DNA from: Planctomycetota bacterium
GTDB lineage: Bacteria; Planctomycetota; B15-G4
DNA: 64,000 bases
Direction of reading: 5' to 3'
NCBI GenBank assembly: GCA_021604805.1
Contig: BQJR01000005.1
Coordinates: 124,001-188,000 of the forward strand
This document shows, in pieces, positions 10,538 to 18,847 of the stretch; within the stretch, counting starts at the first letter, position 1; every line of letters starts with the position of its first letter. The notes under the pieces are model-generated. The model made no database searches, had not been told where the DNA came from, and saw only the letters and a list, made by a program, of their open reading frames with translations. The translations under genes and the position numbers were made by a program.

Positions 10538-11496
10538 GCGCTCAGCTCCTTGTCGGGGTCCGCGGGCGTGTCGTGCTCCGCCGCCGGGGATCCGCTGCGA
10601 AAGGGTTTGGGCGTGGCCAGCGCCACGAGCGTGCCCGCGCCCAACTTGGTGAAGAGTTCGAGCAGCAGCACGCCGTCTTCAAGACCGGAGAGCACGTGCC
10701 CACGTTCGACGCCGCCCTCCACCGCCGCGATCAGCGAGAGCAGTTTGGGACGCATGCCGCCGCGGATTCGACCGGCCTCCAAGGCTGTGCGCGCCTGCGC
10801 CACGGTGAGCACCGGCACGAGACTCGCGGGGTCGTCGGGATCCTCGAGCACGCCGGGCGCGGAGGTGAGCGTGATCAGCTTGGCGGCTCCGAGGTCGCGC
10901 GCGATCACGGACGCGACCGTGTCGCCGTTGATGTTCAGAATGTTGCCTTCGGCGTCGCTGCCGAGCGAGGAGAGCACCGGCACGTAGCCGTTGTCCATGA
11001 GCAGCGAGAGCACGGCGGTGTCCACTTGCGTCACGTCGCCCACATGACCGAAGTCCACCATCGAGGTCGTGCCCGTGGCTTCGTCGCGCATCTCCACGGG
11101 CAGACGACGCACAGCGTGCAGGATGTCGGCGTCGACCCCGGAGAGCCCCACGGCGCGCACGCCGGTGCCGCGCAGCGCGGACAAGATGTCGGTGTTGAGC
11201 TTGCCGGCGAAGACCATCTTGGCCACGTCGAGCGTGGCTTCATCGGTGACGCGACGCCCTTCGACCATGCGCGGCTGCAGCCCCAAGCGCTTCGACATCT
11301 CAGTGGCTTGCGGCCCGCCGCCGTGCACGACCACCACGCGGATGCCCACGTGCACGAGCAGCGAGATGTCCTCGGCCAGCGAGGCCAGCCGCCCCGGCCG
11401 CGCGACGATCTCGCCGCCGAGTTTGACCACGAACACTTGGCCCTTGTGGCGCCGCAGGTACGGCAGCGCCTGCTTGAGAAGTTGAATGGCCTTCAC
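10534..11496 (-). CDS. argB: N-acylglutamate kinase
   Basis: A 320-residue amino-acid-kinase-fold protein that phosphorylates N-acetyl- (or N-succinyl-) glutamate. Visible motifs are VVKLGGEI, VVVVHGGGPQ, GRRVTDEATLDVAKMVFAG, VGLSGVDAD, NINGDTVAS and a KLITLTSAPGV block. A C-terminal tail of about 30 residues is polar and poorly conserved. The start is GTG at 11496, sharing GTGA with the argF' stop; the longer frame upstream overlaps argF' and is rejected. Unlike E. coli ArgB it lies in an acyl-citrulline-type operon, so the acyl group used is uncertain. Confidence 0.92.
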   Translation of the reverse strand: MKAIQLLKQALPYLRRHKGQVFVVKLGGEIVARPGRLASLAEDISLLVHVGIRVVVVHGGGPQATEMSKRLGLQPRMVEGRRVTDEATLDVAKMVFAGKLNTDILSALRGTGVRAVGLSGVDADILHAVRRLPVEMRDEATGTTSMVDFGHVGDVTQVDTAVLSLLMDNGYVPVLSSLGSDAEGNILNINGDTVASVIARDLGAAKLITLTSAPGVLEDPDDPASLVPVLTVAQARTALEAGRIRGGMRPKLLSLIAAVEGGVERGHVLSGLEDGVLLLELFTKLGAGTLVALATPKPFRSGSPAAEHDTPADPDKELSA

Positions 11497-12539
11497 GGGT
11501 CGACTCCCAGGGCGTGGCAGAGCGTGGCTTTCTGAACGGGCAGGCGCGCGGCGGCTTGTTGCTGCACGAGCGAGCGCCGCCCGCGCAGCACGTCGGCATC
11601 CACGACGACGCCGCGGCGAACGGGCAGGCAATGCATGAAGACGGCGTCGTCGCCGCGCGCGAGGTCGGCTTCGGACACACGCCACGACGGCTGCGCGCGC
11701 ACGGCGGTCGCGCCCGCGTCGACATCGCCGTAGTGCGCGCGAGCGCCCCACGACTTGGCGTAGACGACGTGCGCGCCATCGAGCGCCGCGTCGCGATCGT
11801 GCGTGGTCTCGAGCGTTCCGCCGCGCTCCGCGCCGAGCGCTTCGACGCGCGTGAGCACTCGCGCGTCGAGCTCGAAGCCCGGTGGGTGCGCGAGCACGAC
11901 GTCGTGCCCCTCACGCAGGAAAGCACCGAGCGCGGCCTGCGGCACGGCCATCGGCAGCGGCTTCACGTGCGGCGCCCAGCTGAGCACGACGCGGCGGCGC
12001 GGCGCGGACTCGTGCAGCGCGGGGCTGCCGCCGAAGTGATCCCGCAAGACGAGCGCGTCGGCCAGTGCTTGGTGCGGGTGGTCCATGGCCGATTCGAGGT
12101 TGAGCAACGGGCGCGGGCAAGCGCGCGCGGCGAGTTCGAGCACGGGGTCGGCGGCGTCTTCGGCGGCGTCGTGCAAGCCGGCGAAGGCGCGCAGGGCGAC
12201 GGCGTCGCTCATGCCGGTGAGCACGCCGAGCGCTTCTTCGAGATGTTCGGCCGCGGCGCCGTCCATGCGCACGTCGCTGCGCCACTCGAAGTTCCAGCTC
12301 GAGCCCGGCTCTGCGCTGAGCAAGTGCGCGCCGAGATCTTGGCAGGCGGCCTCCATGCTGAGGCGCGTGCGCAGCGACGGGTTGAGCAGGAGCATCGCCA
12401 CGCGCTTACCGGTCAGCAGCGGCTCGGTGCCGGCCGGACCGCGCAGGCGCTCGGCCGCACGCAACAGCCCATCCCACGCTGCGTGCGAGAGCGACCACTG
12501 ATGCAGCAACGAAGACGTGGGAACCGCTGTGGTGCTCAC
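11493..12539 (-). CDS. argF': N-acyl-L-ornithine transcarbamylase (succinylornithine type predicted)
   Basis: A 348-residue transcarbamylase. It has SLRTR (residues 55-59) where ornithine transcarbamylases have STRTR; SxRTR with a hydrophobic residue is seen in N-acetyl- and N-succinylornithine enzymes. Other matching blocks are SWNFEWRSDVRMDG, AFAGLHD, NLESAMDHPHQALADAL, SWAPHVKPLPMAVP, VVYAKSWGA and HCLPVRR. The residue corresponding to Xanthomonas AOTCase Glu92 (Pro90 in Bacteroides SOTCase) is Ala97 by my alignment of MDGxxxEH. Published mutants, including E92A, convert AOTCase to succinylornithine activity, so N-succinylornithine is the predicted substrate. Start is GTG at 12539, within GTGA of the argD stop. 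Confidence 0.85.
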   Translation of the reverse strand: MSTTAVPTSSLLHQWSLSHAAWDGLLRAAERLRGPAGTEPLLTGKRVAMLLLNPSLRTRLSMEAACQDLGAHLLSAEPGSSWNFEWRSDVRMDGAAAEHLEEALGVLTGMSDAVALRAFAGLHDAAEDAADPVLELAARACPRPLLNLESAMDHPHQALADALVLRDHFGGSPALHESAPRRRVVLSWAPHVKPLPMAVPQAALGAFLREGHDVVLAHPPGFELDARVLTRVEALGAERGGTLETTHDRDAALDGAHVVYAKSWGARAHYGDVDAGATAVRAQPSWRVSEADLARGDDAVFMHCLPVRRGVVVDADVLRGRRSLVQQQAAARLPVQKATLCHALGVDP

Positions 12540-13717
12540 GCCAGCAGCATCCCGAGCGCGTTGCTGAAGAGCTGCAACTCGTCGTGCGTGATCGTGAGCG
12601 GCGGCATGAGACGGATCTGTTGCGGGTCTTTCCCGCCGCCGACCAGGAAGCCCGCGTCGCGCAGCTTCGCGATGATCGGCTTGGCCGGTTGATCCAGGTC
12701 GAGGCCGAGCAACAGGCCCTTGCCGGAGACGCCGCGCAGCCCGGACATGTCGCACAGGGCGTCGCGCAACTGTGCTTCGCGCTCCAGTGCGTGGCGCGGC
12801 AACTCGTCGCTCAGCAACACTTCGGCCACGACAGCCAGAGCCGCGCAGGCCAGCGGGCCGCCGCCGAAGGTCGTGCCCTGGTCGCCGGCGTTCATCGCTG
12901 CGGAGAGCGTGTCGCGCACGAACACCACGCCGGCGGGCATGCCGCCCGCTGCGCCTTTCGCGCCGGTGATCACGTCGGGTTGCACACCCACGCCGTCGCC
13001 GAAGAAGGGTGTGCCTGTGCGCCCGAAACCGGTTTGGACTTCGTCGAAGACGAGCAGCGCGCCGTGTTCGTCGCAGAGATCGCGCAGGCCCTGGTAGTAG
13101 GCGTCGGGTGCGCAGCGGATGCCGCCCATCGACGGGATCGGCTCGAGCATCACGGCGGCCGTCTCGCTGCCGATCAAGTCGGCCACCGCATGCAGGTCGC
13201 CGAAGGGCACGAAGTCGCAGGCCGCGGCCACGGGGTAACTCGGGTCGACCAAGCCCGGCAATCCGGTCACGCCCAACGAACCCAGCGTGCGTCCATGAAA
13301 GCCTTCGCGCAGGGCGATCACGCGCTGACGTCCGGTGTGCTTGCGCGCGATCTTGAGCGCCGTCTCGTTCGCTTCGGTGCCGCTGTTGCACAAGAACACG
13401 CGGCGCAACTCGGGCGGCACGAGCGCCACGAGGCGCTCACAGGCCGCCGCGCGCGCGTCGTTGTAGACCACGTTGCTGTAGAACAGGAGCGTCTCGGCCT
13501 GGCGCTGGATCGCGGCGACGACGCGCGGGTGGCAATGCCCCAGCGAGGCCACGCAGTGCCCGCCGTAGAGGTCGAGGTACTTGCGTCCGTCGGCGTCCCA
13601 AACCCAGCTGCCACTGCCGCGCACGAGCACCATCGGGAGCTTGGCGTAGACCGGCACGTGGTAGCGGTCTTCGAGTGCGATGAGCGCGGCGCTGTCGAGC
13701 GATGCGGTTTCGGTCAT
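12536..13717 (-). CDS. argD: N-acylornithine aminotransferase
   Basis: A 393-residue class III PLP aminotransferase. Motifs: YLDLYGGHCVASLGHCHP, CNSGTEANETALKIARKHTG, GFHGRTLGSLGVTG, FDEVQTGFGRTGTPF, and the Schiff-base lysine in ITGAKGAAGGMPAG. It makes N-acylornithine from N-acylglutamate semialdehyde and glutamate. By family it could also act on related substrates such as succinyl-diaminopimelate or 4-aminobutyrate, but the operon position fixes the arginine role. The ATG at 13717 overlaps the argC TGA. Confidence 0.94.
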   Translation of the reverse strand: MTETASLDSAALIALEDRYHVPVYAKLPMVLVRGSGSWVWDADGRKYLDLYGGHCVASLGHCHPRVVAAIQRQAETLLFYSNVVYNDARAAACERLVALVPPELRRVFLCNSGTEANETALKIARKHTGRQRVIALREGFHGRTLGSLGVTGLPGLVDPSYPVAAACDFVPFGDLHAVADLIGSETAAVMLEPIPSMGGIRCAPDAYYQGLRDLCDEHGALLVFDEVQTGFGRTGTPFFGDGVGVQPDVITGAKGAAGGMPAGVVFVRDTLSAAMNAGDQGTTFGGGPLACAALAVVAEVLLSDELPRHALEREAQLRDALCDMSGLRGVSGKGLLLGLDLDQPAKPIIAKLRDAGFLVGGGKDPQQIRLMPPLTITHDELQLFSNALGMLLA

Positions 13718-14739
13718 GGCCCCAACCCCGGCGTCTCCAGGCCCGTGGTCTCGGGCAGCCCGAAGAGCAAGTTGATGTTCTGCACGGCCGTGCCGGCCAT
13801 GCCCTTGAGCAAGTTGTCGAGCGTGACGAACACGCACAGCAGGCCGTGCCCTTGCGCCACGCCCACGTCGGCCATGTTGCTGCCGACCACGGCGCGCAGC
13901 TCCGGCGTGCCGGGGACACAGCGCACGAAACGCTCGCCCTCGTAGCGCGCGCGGATCACATCGGCGGCGCGCGACTCGGAGCCTTCGGGCACGGGCACGA
14001 AGGCCGTGACCGCGATGCCGCGCGCGATCGGCGCCGACTGCGGCACGAAGTCGATCTGCGGCGCGTCGCCGAGAGCAGCCAGGCACTGCGTGATCTCGGG
14101 CAGGTGTTGGTGCGCGAGCGGCTTGTAGGCTTTGAAGTTCGTGGCGCGCTCGGGGTGATGCGTGCCGACGCCGGGCTTGCGTCCCGAACCCGTGGAGCCG
14201 GTGGTCGAGGTGAGCGCGATGCGCCCGCGCACGAGGCCGGCTTCCACCAGCGGCGCCGTGGCGAGCAGCGCCGCCGTGGCGTGACAACCCGGGTTGGCGA
14301 CGAGCCGTGCGCCGGGTACGGCTTCGCGTCCGCCGCACTCGGGCAGACCATAGACAGCCTCGGCCAAGCGCGAGGGCTGCGGGTGCTGCATGCCGTAGTG
14401 CTCGGGATAGAGCGCGGCGTCGCGCAGACGGTGATCGCCGGACAGGTCGAGCACGCGCACCTTCTCGTTGGCGCGCAACACCTCGTGCGCCTGCGCTGCG
14501 GCGACGCCGTGCGGCGTGGCGAACACGAGCACGTCGTGGTCGTCGGCGAGCGCCACGGGGTCGGCCGCCGTGAAGCGCGCCTCGGTGAAGCCGCGCAGGT
14601 GCGGGAGCGCGTCGCCGACGAGCCCGGTTTCGCTGCGGCTCGTGAGCGTGGCGATCTCCAGCTCCGGGTGCGCGAGACTCAAGCGCAACAGTTCCATGGC
14701 GCCGTAGCCTGTGCCGCCGATGAGCGCGGTGCGGATCAT
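13714..14739 (-). CDS. argC: N-acyl-gamma-glutamyl-phosphate reductase
   Basis: A 341-residue NADPH-dependent reductase of the ArgC family. It starts with the Rossmann motif IGGTGYGAMELLRL. The catalytic cysteine lies in VANPGCHATAALLA, and the later AHQHLPEI histidine is the usual acid/base. GSTGSGRKPG and DNLLKGMAGTAVQN are also diagnostic. It reduces acylglutamyl phosphate from ArgB to the semialdehyde used by ArgD. The start ATG overlaps the stop of the P-loop gene as ATGA. Confidence 0.95.
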   Translation of the reverse strand: MIRTALIGGTGYGAMELLRLSLAHPELEIATLTSRSETGLVGDALPHLRGFTEARFTAADPVALADDHDVLVFATPHGVAAAQAHEVLRANEKVRVLDLSGDHRLRDAALYPEHYGMQHPQPSRLAEAVYGLPECGGREAVPGARLVANPGCHATAALLATAPLVEAGLVRGRIALTSTTGSTGSGRKPGVGTHHPERATNFKAYKPLAHQHLPEITQCLAALGDAPQIDFVPQSAPIARGIAVTAFVPVPEGSESRAADVIRARYEGERFVRCVPGTPELRAVVGSNMADVGVAQGHGLLCVFVTLDNLLKGMAGTAVQNINLLFGLPETTGLETPGLGP

Positions 14740-15926
14740 GCGTTCGCCTCGCCTGCGTCGGCGTCTGTGGACGGCGCAGACGCGCGGGTGTGCGCGGAGG
14801 CAGCGCCCGCGTCGCTGGGTGAGGACGGGGCGCCCGTCGCCGTCGCTCCGGAAGCGAGCGTTGCCGCTGGGTTCGCAGCCGCCGTGCCGACGTCGCGCGC
14901 ACCGAAGGCCGCGGCCAGCACGTGCCGCACGAAGGCTTCGGGTTGCGTGCGCGCGTTGGCGGCAGGCACGCCGAGTTGATCGCGGCAGTAGTCGAGACCC
15001 ACGTCGTTGTCGGTGGCGGGGCCGGCGATCACGTCGACCGCGAGACCACGTTCGGCGAGCCACTGCAGGCCGCCCCAGGCCGCGGCGAGGTCGTTGGCGC
15101 ACAGCACGTGCGCCGAGACGTGCTGCTGGAAGCTCGGATCGCGCAGGATCGACTCGACCCCGTAGGCGCCGATGATGCCGTCGCCCATCTCGATCACGAG
15201 TGCATCCAGCGGACGCGGCGCGGCTTGCACGGCGGCGCGCATGAGGTCGGTGGCCATCGGGCCGAGATCGGTCCTGCCCGCGGTGCTCGGCAATCCCGCG
15301 TCCACGAACGACATGGTGACGGCCGCGCCGTGGTCCCCGAAGTTGAGCGTGTCGCGCAACGCCGCCACGCCCGTGAGCTTGAGCCCGCCGACCGCGTAAC
15401 CGCGCTCGTGCAACCGCGCGATGATCTCGCAAGCCGCGTAGGTCTTGCCGGAATTCATGCAGGTGCCCGACACGGCGATCACCGTGGGAATCGGCAGATC
15501 GCTCGGGGCGGGCGGCAGCGCGGCGTCGGCGATGTTGAGTGGCGCGCCGTCGCGCAGCACGGCGCCGAGCACTTCCACGCGCAACGGATGGCCGACGTCT
15601 TTGTTCTCGCTGACCGCCATGCCGATCACGCCGCCGAGATTGAGCAGGTGCAGCGTGTCGCCCACTTGAACCGACTCGGGCACGCGCCCGACGAAACCGC
15701 GCAGCGCGTCGCGACGACCGAGCGCGCCGACCAACACGTCGCCCTTGCCCACGTGCGCCGTGCGCCCGCTCTCCAGCTCGACCACGTCGTAGACACGCTT
15801 CTCTTCGAGCGCGCGCACCACGAGCACCTGGCCTGGCAACGCGCGGATCTCACCGCCGACTTCGACCTCGTCGCTGAGACCCAGGCGATGCACCACGCCG
15901 GTGATCTTGTGAACGTGGAGCTTCAT
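14736..15926 (-). CDS. P-loop protein of unknown function embedded in the arginine operon
   Basis: A 396-residue protein I cannot assign to a characterised family. Residues 1-140 look like a beta-rich domain (MKLHVHKITGVVHRLGL, VGALGRRDALRGFVGRVPES, and a VGDTLHLLNLGGVIG strand set). Residues 148-340 form a P-loop domain with Walker A GTCMNSGKT (154-162), then GLKLTGVAALRD and VIEMGDGIIGAYG. The domain recalls BioD/MobB and, weakly, DUF1611 proteins. The last 55 residues are an Ala/Ser/Thr-rich tail. It is locked between argG and argC by ATGA overlaps on both sides. No argA or argJ is visible nearby, so a role in the first acylation step is a hypothesis; DgcN, a DUF1611 protein, is reported to N-acetylate D-glutamate. 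Confidence 0.75.
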   Translation of the reverse strand: MKLHVHKITGVVHRLGLSDEVEVGGEIRALPGQVLVVRALEEKRVYDVVELESGRTAHVGKGDVLVGALGRRDALRGFVGRVPESVQVGDTLHLLNLGGVIGMAVSENKDVGHPLRVEVLGAVLRDGAPLNIADAALPPAPSDLPIPTVIAVSGTCMNSGKTYAACEIIARLHERGYAVGGLKLTGVAALRDTLNFGDHGAAVTMSFVDAGLPSTAGRTDLGPMATDLMRAAVQAAPRPLDALVIEMGDGIIGAYGVESILRDPSFQQHVSAHVLCANDLAAAWGGLQWLAERGLAVDVIAGPATDNDVGLDYCRDQLGVPAANARTQPEAFVRHVLAAAFGARDVGTAAANPAATLASGATATGAPSSPSDAGAASAHTRASAPSTDADAGEANA

Positions 15927-17188
15927 GCGGGCGCCTCCATGGAGCCGGTGTGGGTGGGAGTCTCGTGCGACGTGACACCCGCCGTGCCTGCACTCGCCTG
16001 CGCGCGGCGCGCCACGAGCAGGGACGGGATGCCGTGAATGCGCGCGAAGCCAGCGGCCTCTGCGCCCGTCCACGCCGAGGCTTGTTCGCCGTACGCGGCG
16101 ACCTTGCCGTCGAGCAGAGAGTGCGGCGAACGCACACCCACCACCGTGTGCGCGCCCTTGAACAGTCGCACGCGCACTTCGCCGCTGAGCAGTTGGTTCG
16201 CGCTGCGCAGGAAGGCCTTGAGGTCGGCCATCACGGGGTCGAAGGCCAGGCCCTCGTGCAGCAACATCCCGTAGAACTCGCCGAGCTGACGACACCAGTG
16301 GTTCTGCCACTTGGTCTGCACCAACTTGGCCAGCTCGCGGTGCGCTTGGACGAGCACCAGAGGCGCGGGAGCTTCGAAGGCGATGCGCCCCTTCACGCCG
16401 AGGATCGTGTCGCCCACGTGCAGGCCGCGGCCGACGCCGTGAGCGCCAGCGCGCAGGTTCAAGGCCTCGAGCAGCGCCGCGCCTGCGAGGCGGACGCCGT
16501 CGAGGCTCACGGGCACACCCGCCTCGAACCCGACCACGAGCTCTTCGGCCACGTCGGGCGCCGCTTCGGGCGCGCAGGTGATCGTGTACACCGACTCGGG
16601 CGGCAGCGCCCAGCTGTCGTGCGTTTCGCGGCCGCCGATCGTGGTCCCGACCAGGCCGGCGTTGAGCGAATAACCCACCGTGTCGTCGGACACGGGGACG
16701 CCGCGTTCGATGAGCCAGCTCGCTTCCTGCTCGCGCGACAGAGACAGCTCGCGGATGGGCGCGAGGACTTCGAGGTCGGGGGCGAGCGCGGCGATGGCCA
16801 CGTCGAAGCGAACTTGGTCGTTGCCGGCGCCGGTGGAACCGTGCGCGATCGCGACCGCGCCGACCTCGCGCGCCACACGCACCACGGCCTCCACTTGCGC
16901 GGTGCGCTCGGCGGCCACGGACACCGGATACACGCCGCCGCGCAAGACCTCACCGTGCACGAGCGGCACGACGTAGTCGTCGAACACGTGAGCGCGCGCA
17001 TCGATGTGGTGGTGTTCCGCAACGCCGCACTCGAGCGCGCGCGCACGCACGCCCTCACGCGCCGCCGCATCGAAACCGCCGGTGTCGACGCACACGCTGA
17101 CCACGCGCAGCCCGCGCACCTCGCGCAACCACACGGCGCAGTAGCTGGTGTCGAGCCCCCCCGAGAAGGCCAAAACGACGGTTTGCAT
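15923..17188 (-). CDS. argG: argininosuccinate synthase
   Basis: A 421-residue protein that joins citrulline and aspartate using ATP. The PP-loop motif AFSGGLDTSYCAVWL is at the N-terminus, with VDTGGFD, YPVSVAAERTAQ, IAHGSTGAGNDQVRFD and SLNAGLVGTTIGG following. Its form resembles the Bacteroidetes-type ArgG, which also heads an operon with acyl-citrulline enzymes. The last 30 residues are a low-complexity tail. The first gene of the eight-gene operon; AAGGGG upstream of the ATG is a plausible ribosome binding site. Confidence 0.94.
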   Translation of the reverse strand: MQTVVLAFSGGLDTSYCAVWLREVRGLRVVSVCVDTGGFDAAAREGVRARALECGVAEHHHIDARAHVFDDYVVPLVHGEVLRGGVYPVSVAAERTAQVEAVVRVAREVGAVAIAHGSTGAGNDQVRFDVAIAALAPDLEVLAPIRELSLSREQEASWLIERGVPVSDDTVGYSLNAGLVGTTIGGRETHDSWALPPESVYTITCAPEAAPDVAEELVVGFEAGVPVSLDGVRLAGAALLEALNLRAGAHGVGRGLHVGDTILGVKGRIAFEAPAPLVLVQAHRELAKLVQTKWQNHWCRQLGEFYGMLLHEGLAFDPVMADLKAFLRSANQLLSGEVRVRLFKGAHTVVGVRSPHSLLDGKVAAYGEQASAWTGAEAAGFARIHGIPSLLVARRAQASAGTAGVTSHETPTHTGSMEAPA

Positions 17189-17230
17189 GACGACCCCTTA
17201 CTCAAACGGCCAGGCCCTCAGCGGCCCGCC

Positions 17231-17270
17231 TGACTATGCGCATAACTAGCAACTTATGGACATACTAGAC
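17231..17270 (-). promoter_or_regulatory. candidate argG promoter and operator
   Basis: An AT-rich island in a GC-rich region, 43-80 bp before argG. It contains the perfect palindrome TATGCGCATA (17235-17244) and an overlapping inverted repeat CATAA-N8-TTATG (17241-17258). The 18-bp size of the second element equals that of an ARG box, but the sequence is not a clear ARG-box match. Regulation by an ArgR-like or other repressor is an inference. Confidence 0.4.
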
Positions 17271-17425
17271 GTTGGCGCGAACTCCCCGCAACACTCTCGC
17301 GGAGACGAAAGCGTGACGGGTCCCTGCGAGCTCACCGCCCGGCGCGCTCAGAGCGCAGCCCGTTCGCACTGCCCCGCAGGCTCGCCGCTCGCCGCATTGC
17401 CGACCCGCCACGCCCGCCGAAACGA

Positions 17426-17466
17426 CGATCGGGCGCCACCGAACTCACGGTTCGGCAGCGCCCGAT
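17426..17466 (-). terminator. gltA terminator hairpin
   Basis: GATCGGGCGC (17426-17435) pairs with GCGCCCGATC (17457-17466), and an inner CCGAAC/GTTCGG extends the structure. It begins about 65 bp beyond the gltA stop codon. A long stem without a U-tract is common in GC-rich genomes. Confidence 0.7.
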
Positions 17467-17530
17467 CTCGGACAGCTAGAGGCCGCGTGTGCTCCAGCCG
17501 TAGCTGGGAGCCGTGGCGGCCCGAAAAGAC

Positions 17531-18703
17531 TCAGCGCTGCGCCAGCGGCACGTGCGCGCGCTCCGGCGAGCCGATGTAGTTCGCGCGCGGACGGATCAGG
17601 CGGTTGTCCGCATGCTGCTCGAGCACGTGAGCCAGCCAGCCACTCGCGCGCGACACGGCGAAGATCGGCGTGAAGATCTCGGGGTCGAGACCCAGCGAGC
17701 CGTAGACCGAGGCCGAGTAGAAGTCGACGTTCGGCGCGAGGCCCTTGCGTTCCTTCACGCGGTCTTCGACCTTGCGCGACATTTGGAACCACTTGGCGTT
17801 GCCGCTGCTCTTGGTGAGCTCGTCGGCCATGCGGCGCAGCACCGTGGCGCGCGGGTCTTCCACCTTGTAGACGCGGTGACCGAAGCCCATCACGCGACCC
17901 TTCGGCTTGGCCAGGATCGCGTCGACGAAGGCTTCGGCGTTCTCGACCTCACCGATCTCTTCGAGCATGCGCATCACGCGCATGTTCGCGCCGCCGTGCA
18001 GACGACCCGCGAGGCAACCGATGGCCGCCGTGATCGCGCAGTAGATGTCCGACTCGGTGGCGCTCGTGACGCGCGCCGCGAAGGTGGAGGCGTTGAAGCC
18101 GTGGTCGGCGTGCAGCGTGAGCGCGGCGTCGAAGATGCGTTCCTCGTACTCGCCGGGCACTTCGCCGGTGAGCGTGTAGAGGAAGTTGCCGGCCATCGAG
18201 AGCTCAGCCTTCGTGGCGAGCGGCTCCTGGCCCTTCTGCAAGCGGTACGCGCCCGTGACGAGCGGCCCCATCTTGGCCATCACGCGGTTGGCGACGCGGC
18301 GCTCGATCTCCATGCGCCCGTCGACGTCTTCGCGCGTGGTGGCGACTTCGTCGTCGAAGGCGGCGAGCGCGGACACGCCCGTGCGCAGCAGATCCATGAG
18401 CGACATGTTGCGCGCGGCGAGCGGGCGCAGCAGGTCCCAGATCTCGGTGGGCACTTTCTCGTCGGCCGTGAGCTGCGCCTTCATCTCTGCGAGCTGCGCA
18501 GCGTTCGGGAGCTCACCGTTCCAGAGCAGGTAGACGCACTCCTCGAAGGTTCCCGCTTCTGCGAGCGGCTCGATCGGGTAGCCGCAGTAGTAGAGGTGGC
18601 CTGCTGTGCCGTCGACGCGGCTCAGCGAGGAGTTACCGGCCGTCACGCCTTCGAGGCCGGCGGGGGAAGCGGGGCTGGCGGGGGTCTGGGCCTGAGTCGT
18701 CAC
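17531..18703 (-). CDS. gltA: citrate synthase
   Basis: A 390-residue citrate synthase of the short dimeric type; condenses acetyl-CoA with oxaloacetate. Catalytic blocks are visible: HADHGFNAS, LHGGANMRVM, GFGHRVYK and NVDFYSAS. The N-terminus is the VTAGNSSLSRVDGTAGHLYYCGYPI strand block of the family after a short Pro/Ala-rich leader. Methylcitrate synthase activity cannot be excluded, but no prp genes are nearby. A TAGAAT hexamer at 18769-18774 (minus) would give a leader of about 60 nt. It is downstream of the DUF420 gene by 144 bp and probably has its own promoter. Confidence 0.92.
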   Translation of the reverse strand: MTTQAQTPASPASPAGLEGVTAGNSSLSRVDGTAGHLYYCGYPIEPLAEAGTFEECVYLLWNGELPNAAQLAEMKAQLTADEKVPTEIWDLLRPLAARNMSLMDLLRTGVSALAAFDDEVATTREDVDGRMEIERRVANRVMAKMGPLVTGAYRLQKGQEPLATKAELSMAGNFLYTLTGEVPGEYEERIFDAALTLHADHGFNASTFAARVTSATESDIYCAITAAIGCLAGRLHGGANMRVMRMLEEIGEVENAEAFVDAILAKPKGRVMGFGHRVYKVEDPRATVLRRMADELTKSSGNAKWFQMSRKVEDRVKERKGLAPNVDFYSASVYGSLGLDPEIFTPIFAVSRASGWLAHVLEQHADNRLIRPRANYIGSPERAHVPLAQR

Positions 18704-18768
18704 TGTGGTGAGCCGGGCGAGGAGGCGGACTCCGAAAAATCCGCTTTCAGCGGGTTTCGGGGCAAAGA

Positions 18769-18774
18769 TTCTAC
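18769..18774 (-). promoter_or_regulatory. candidate gltA -10 hexamer TAGAAT
   Basis: TAGAAT on the minus strand, 65 nt before the gltA ATG, in the 144-bp spacer after the DUF420 gene. It matches the TAGNNT type seen before several other genes here. Confidence 0.35.
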
Positions 18775-18847
18775 GATTTCCACCGACCGCGCGCTACGGC
18801 TCGTCGGCAGGGTCCACCCCGATCCTCGGGAGCCGCCGGCGGCGCCG

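Larger units (their letters stand above)
17189..17530. other. intergenic region between gltA and argG
   Basis: This 342-bp non-coding stretch holds the gltA terminator hairpin (17426-17466) and an AT-rich promoter/operator island (17231-17270) next to argG. The middle part (17270-17420) shows no ORF worth calling and no RNA signature I can recognise. Confidence 0.7.
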
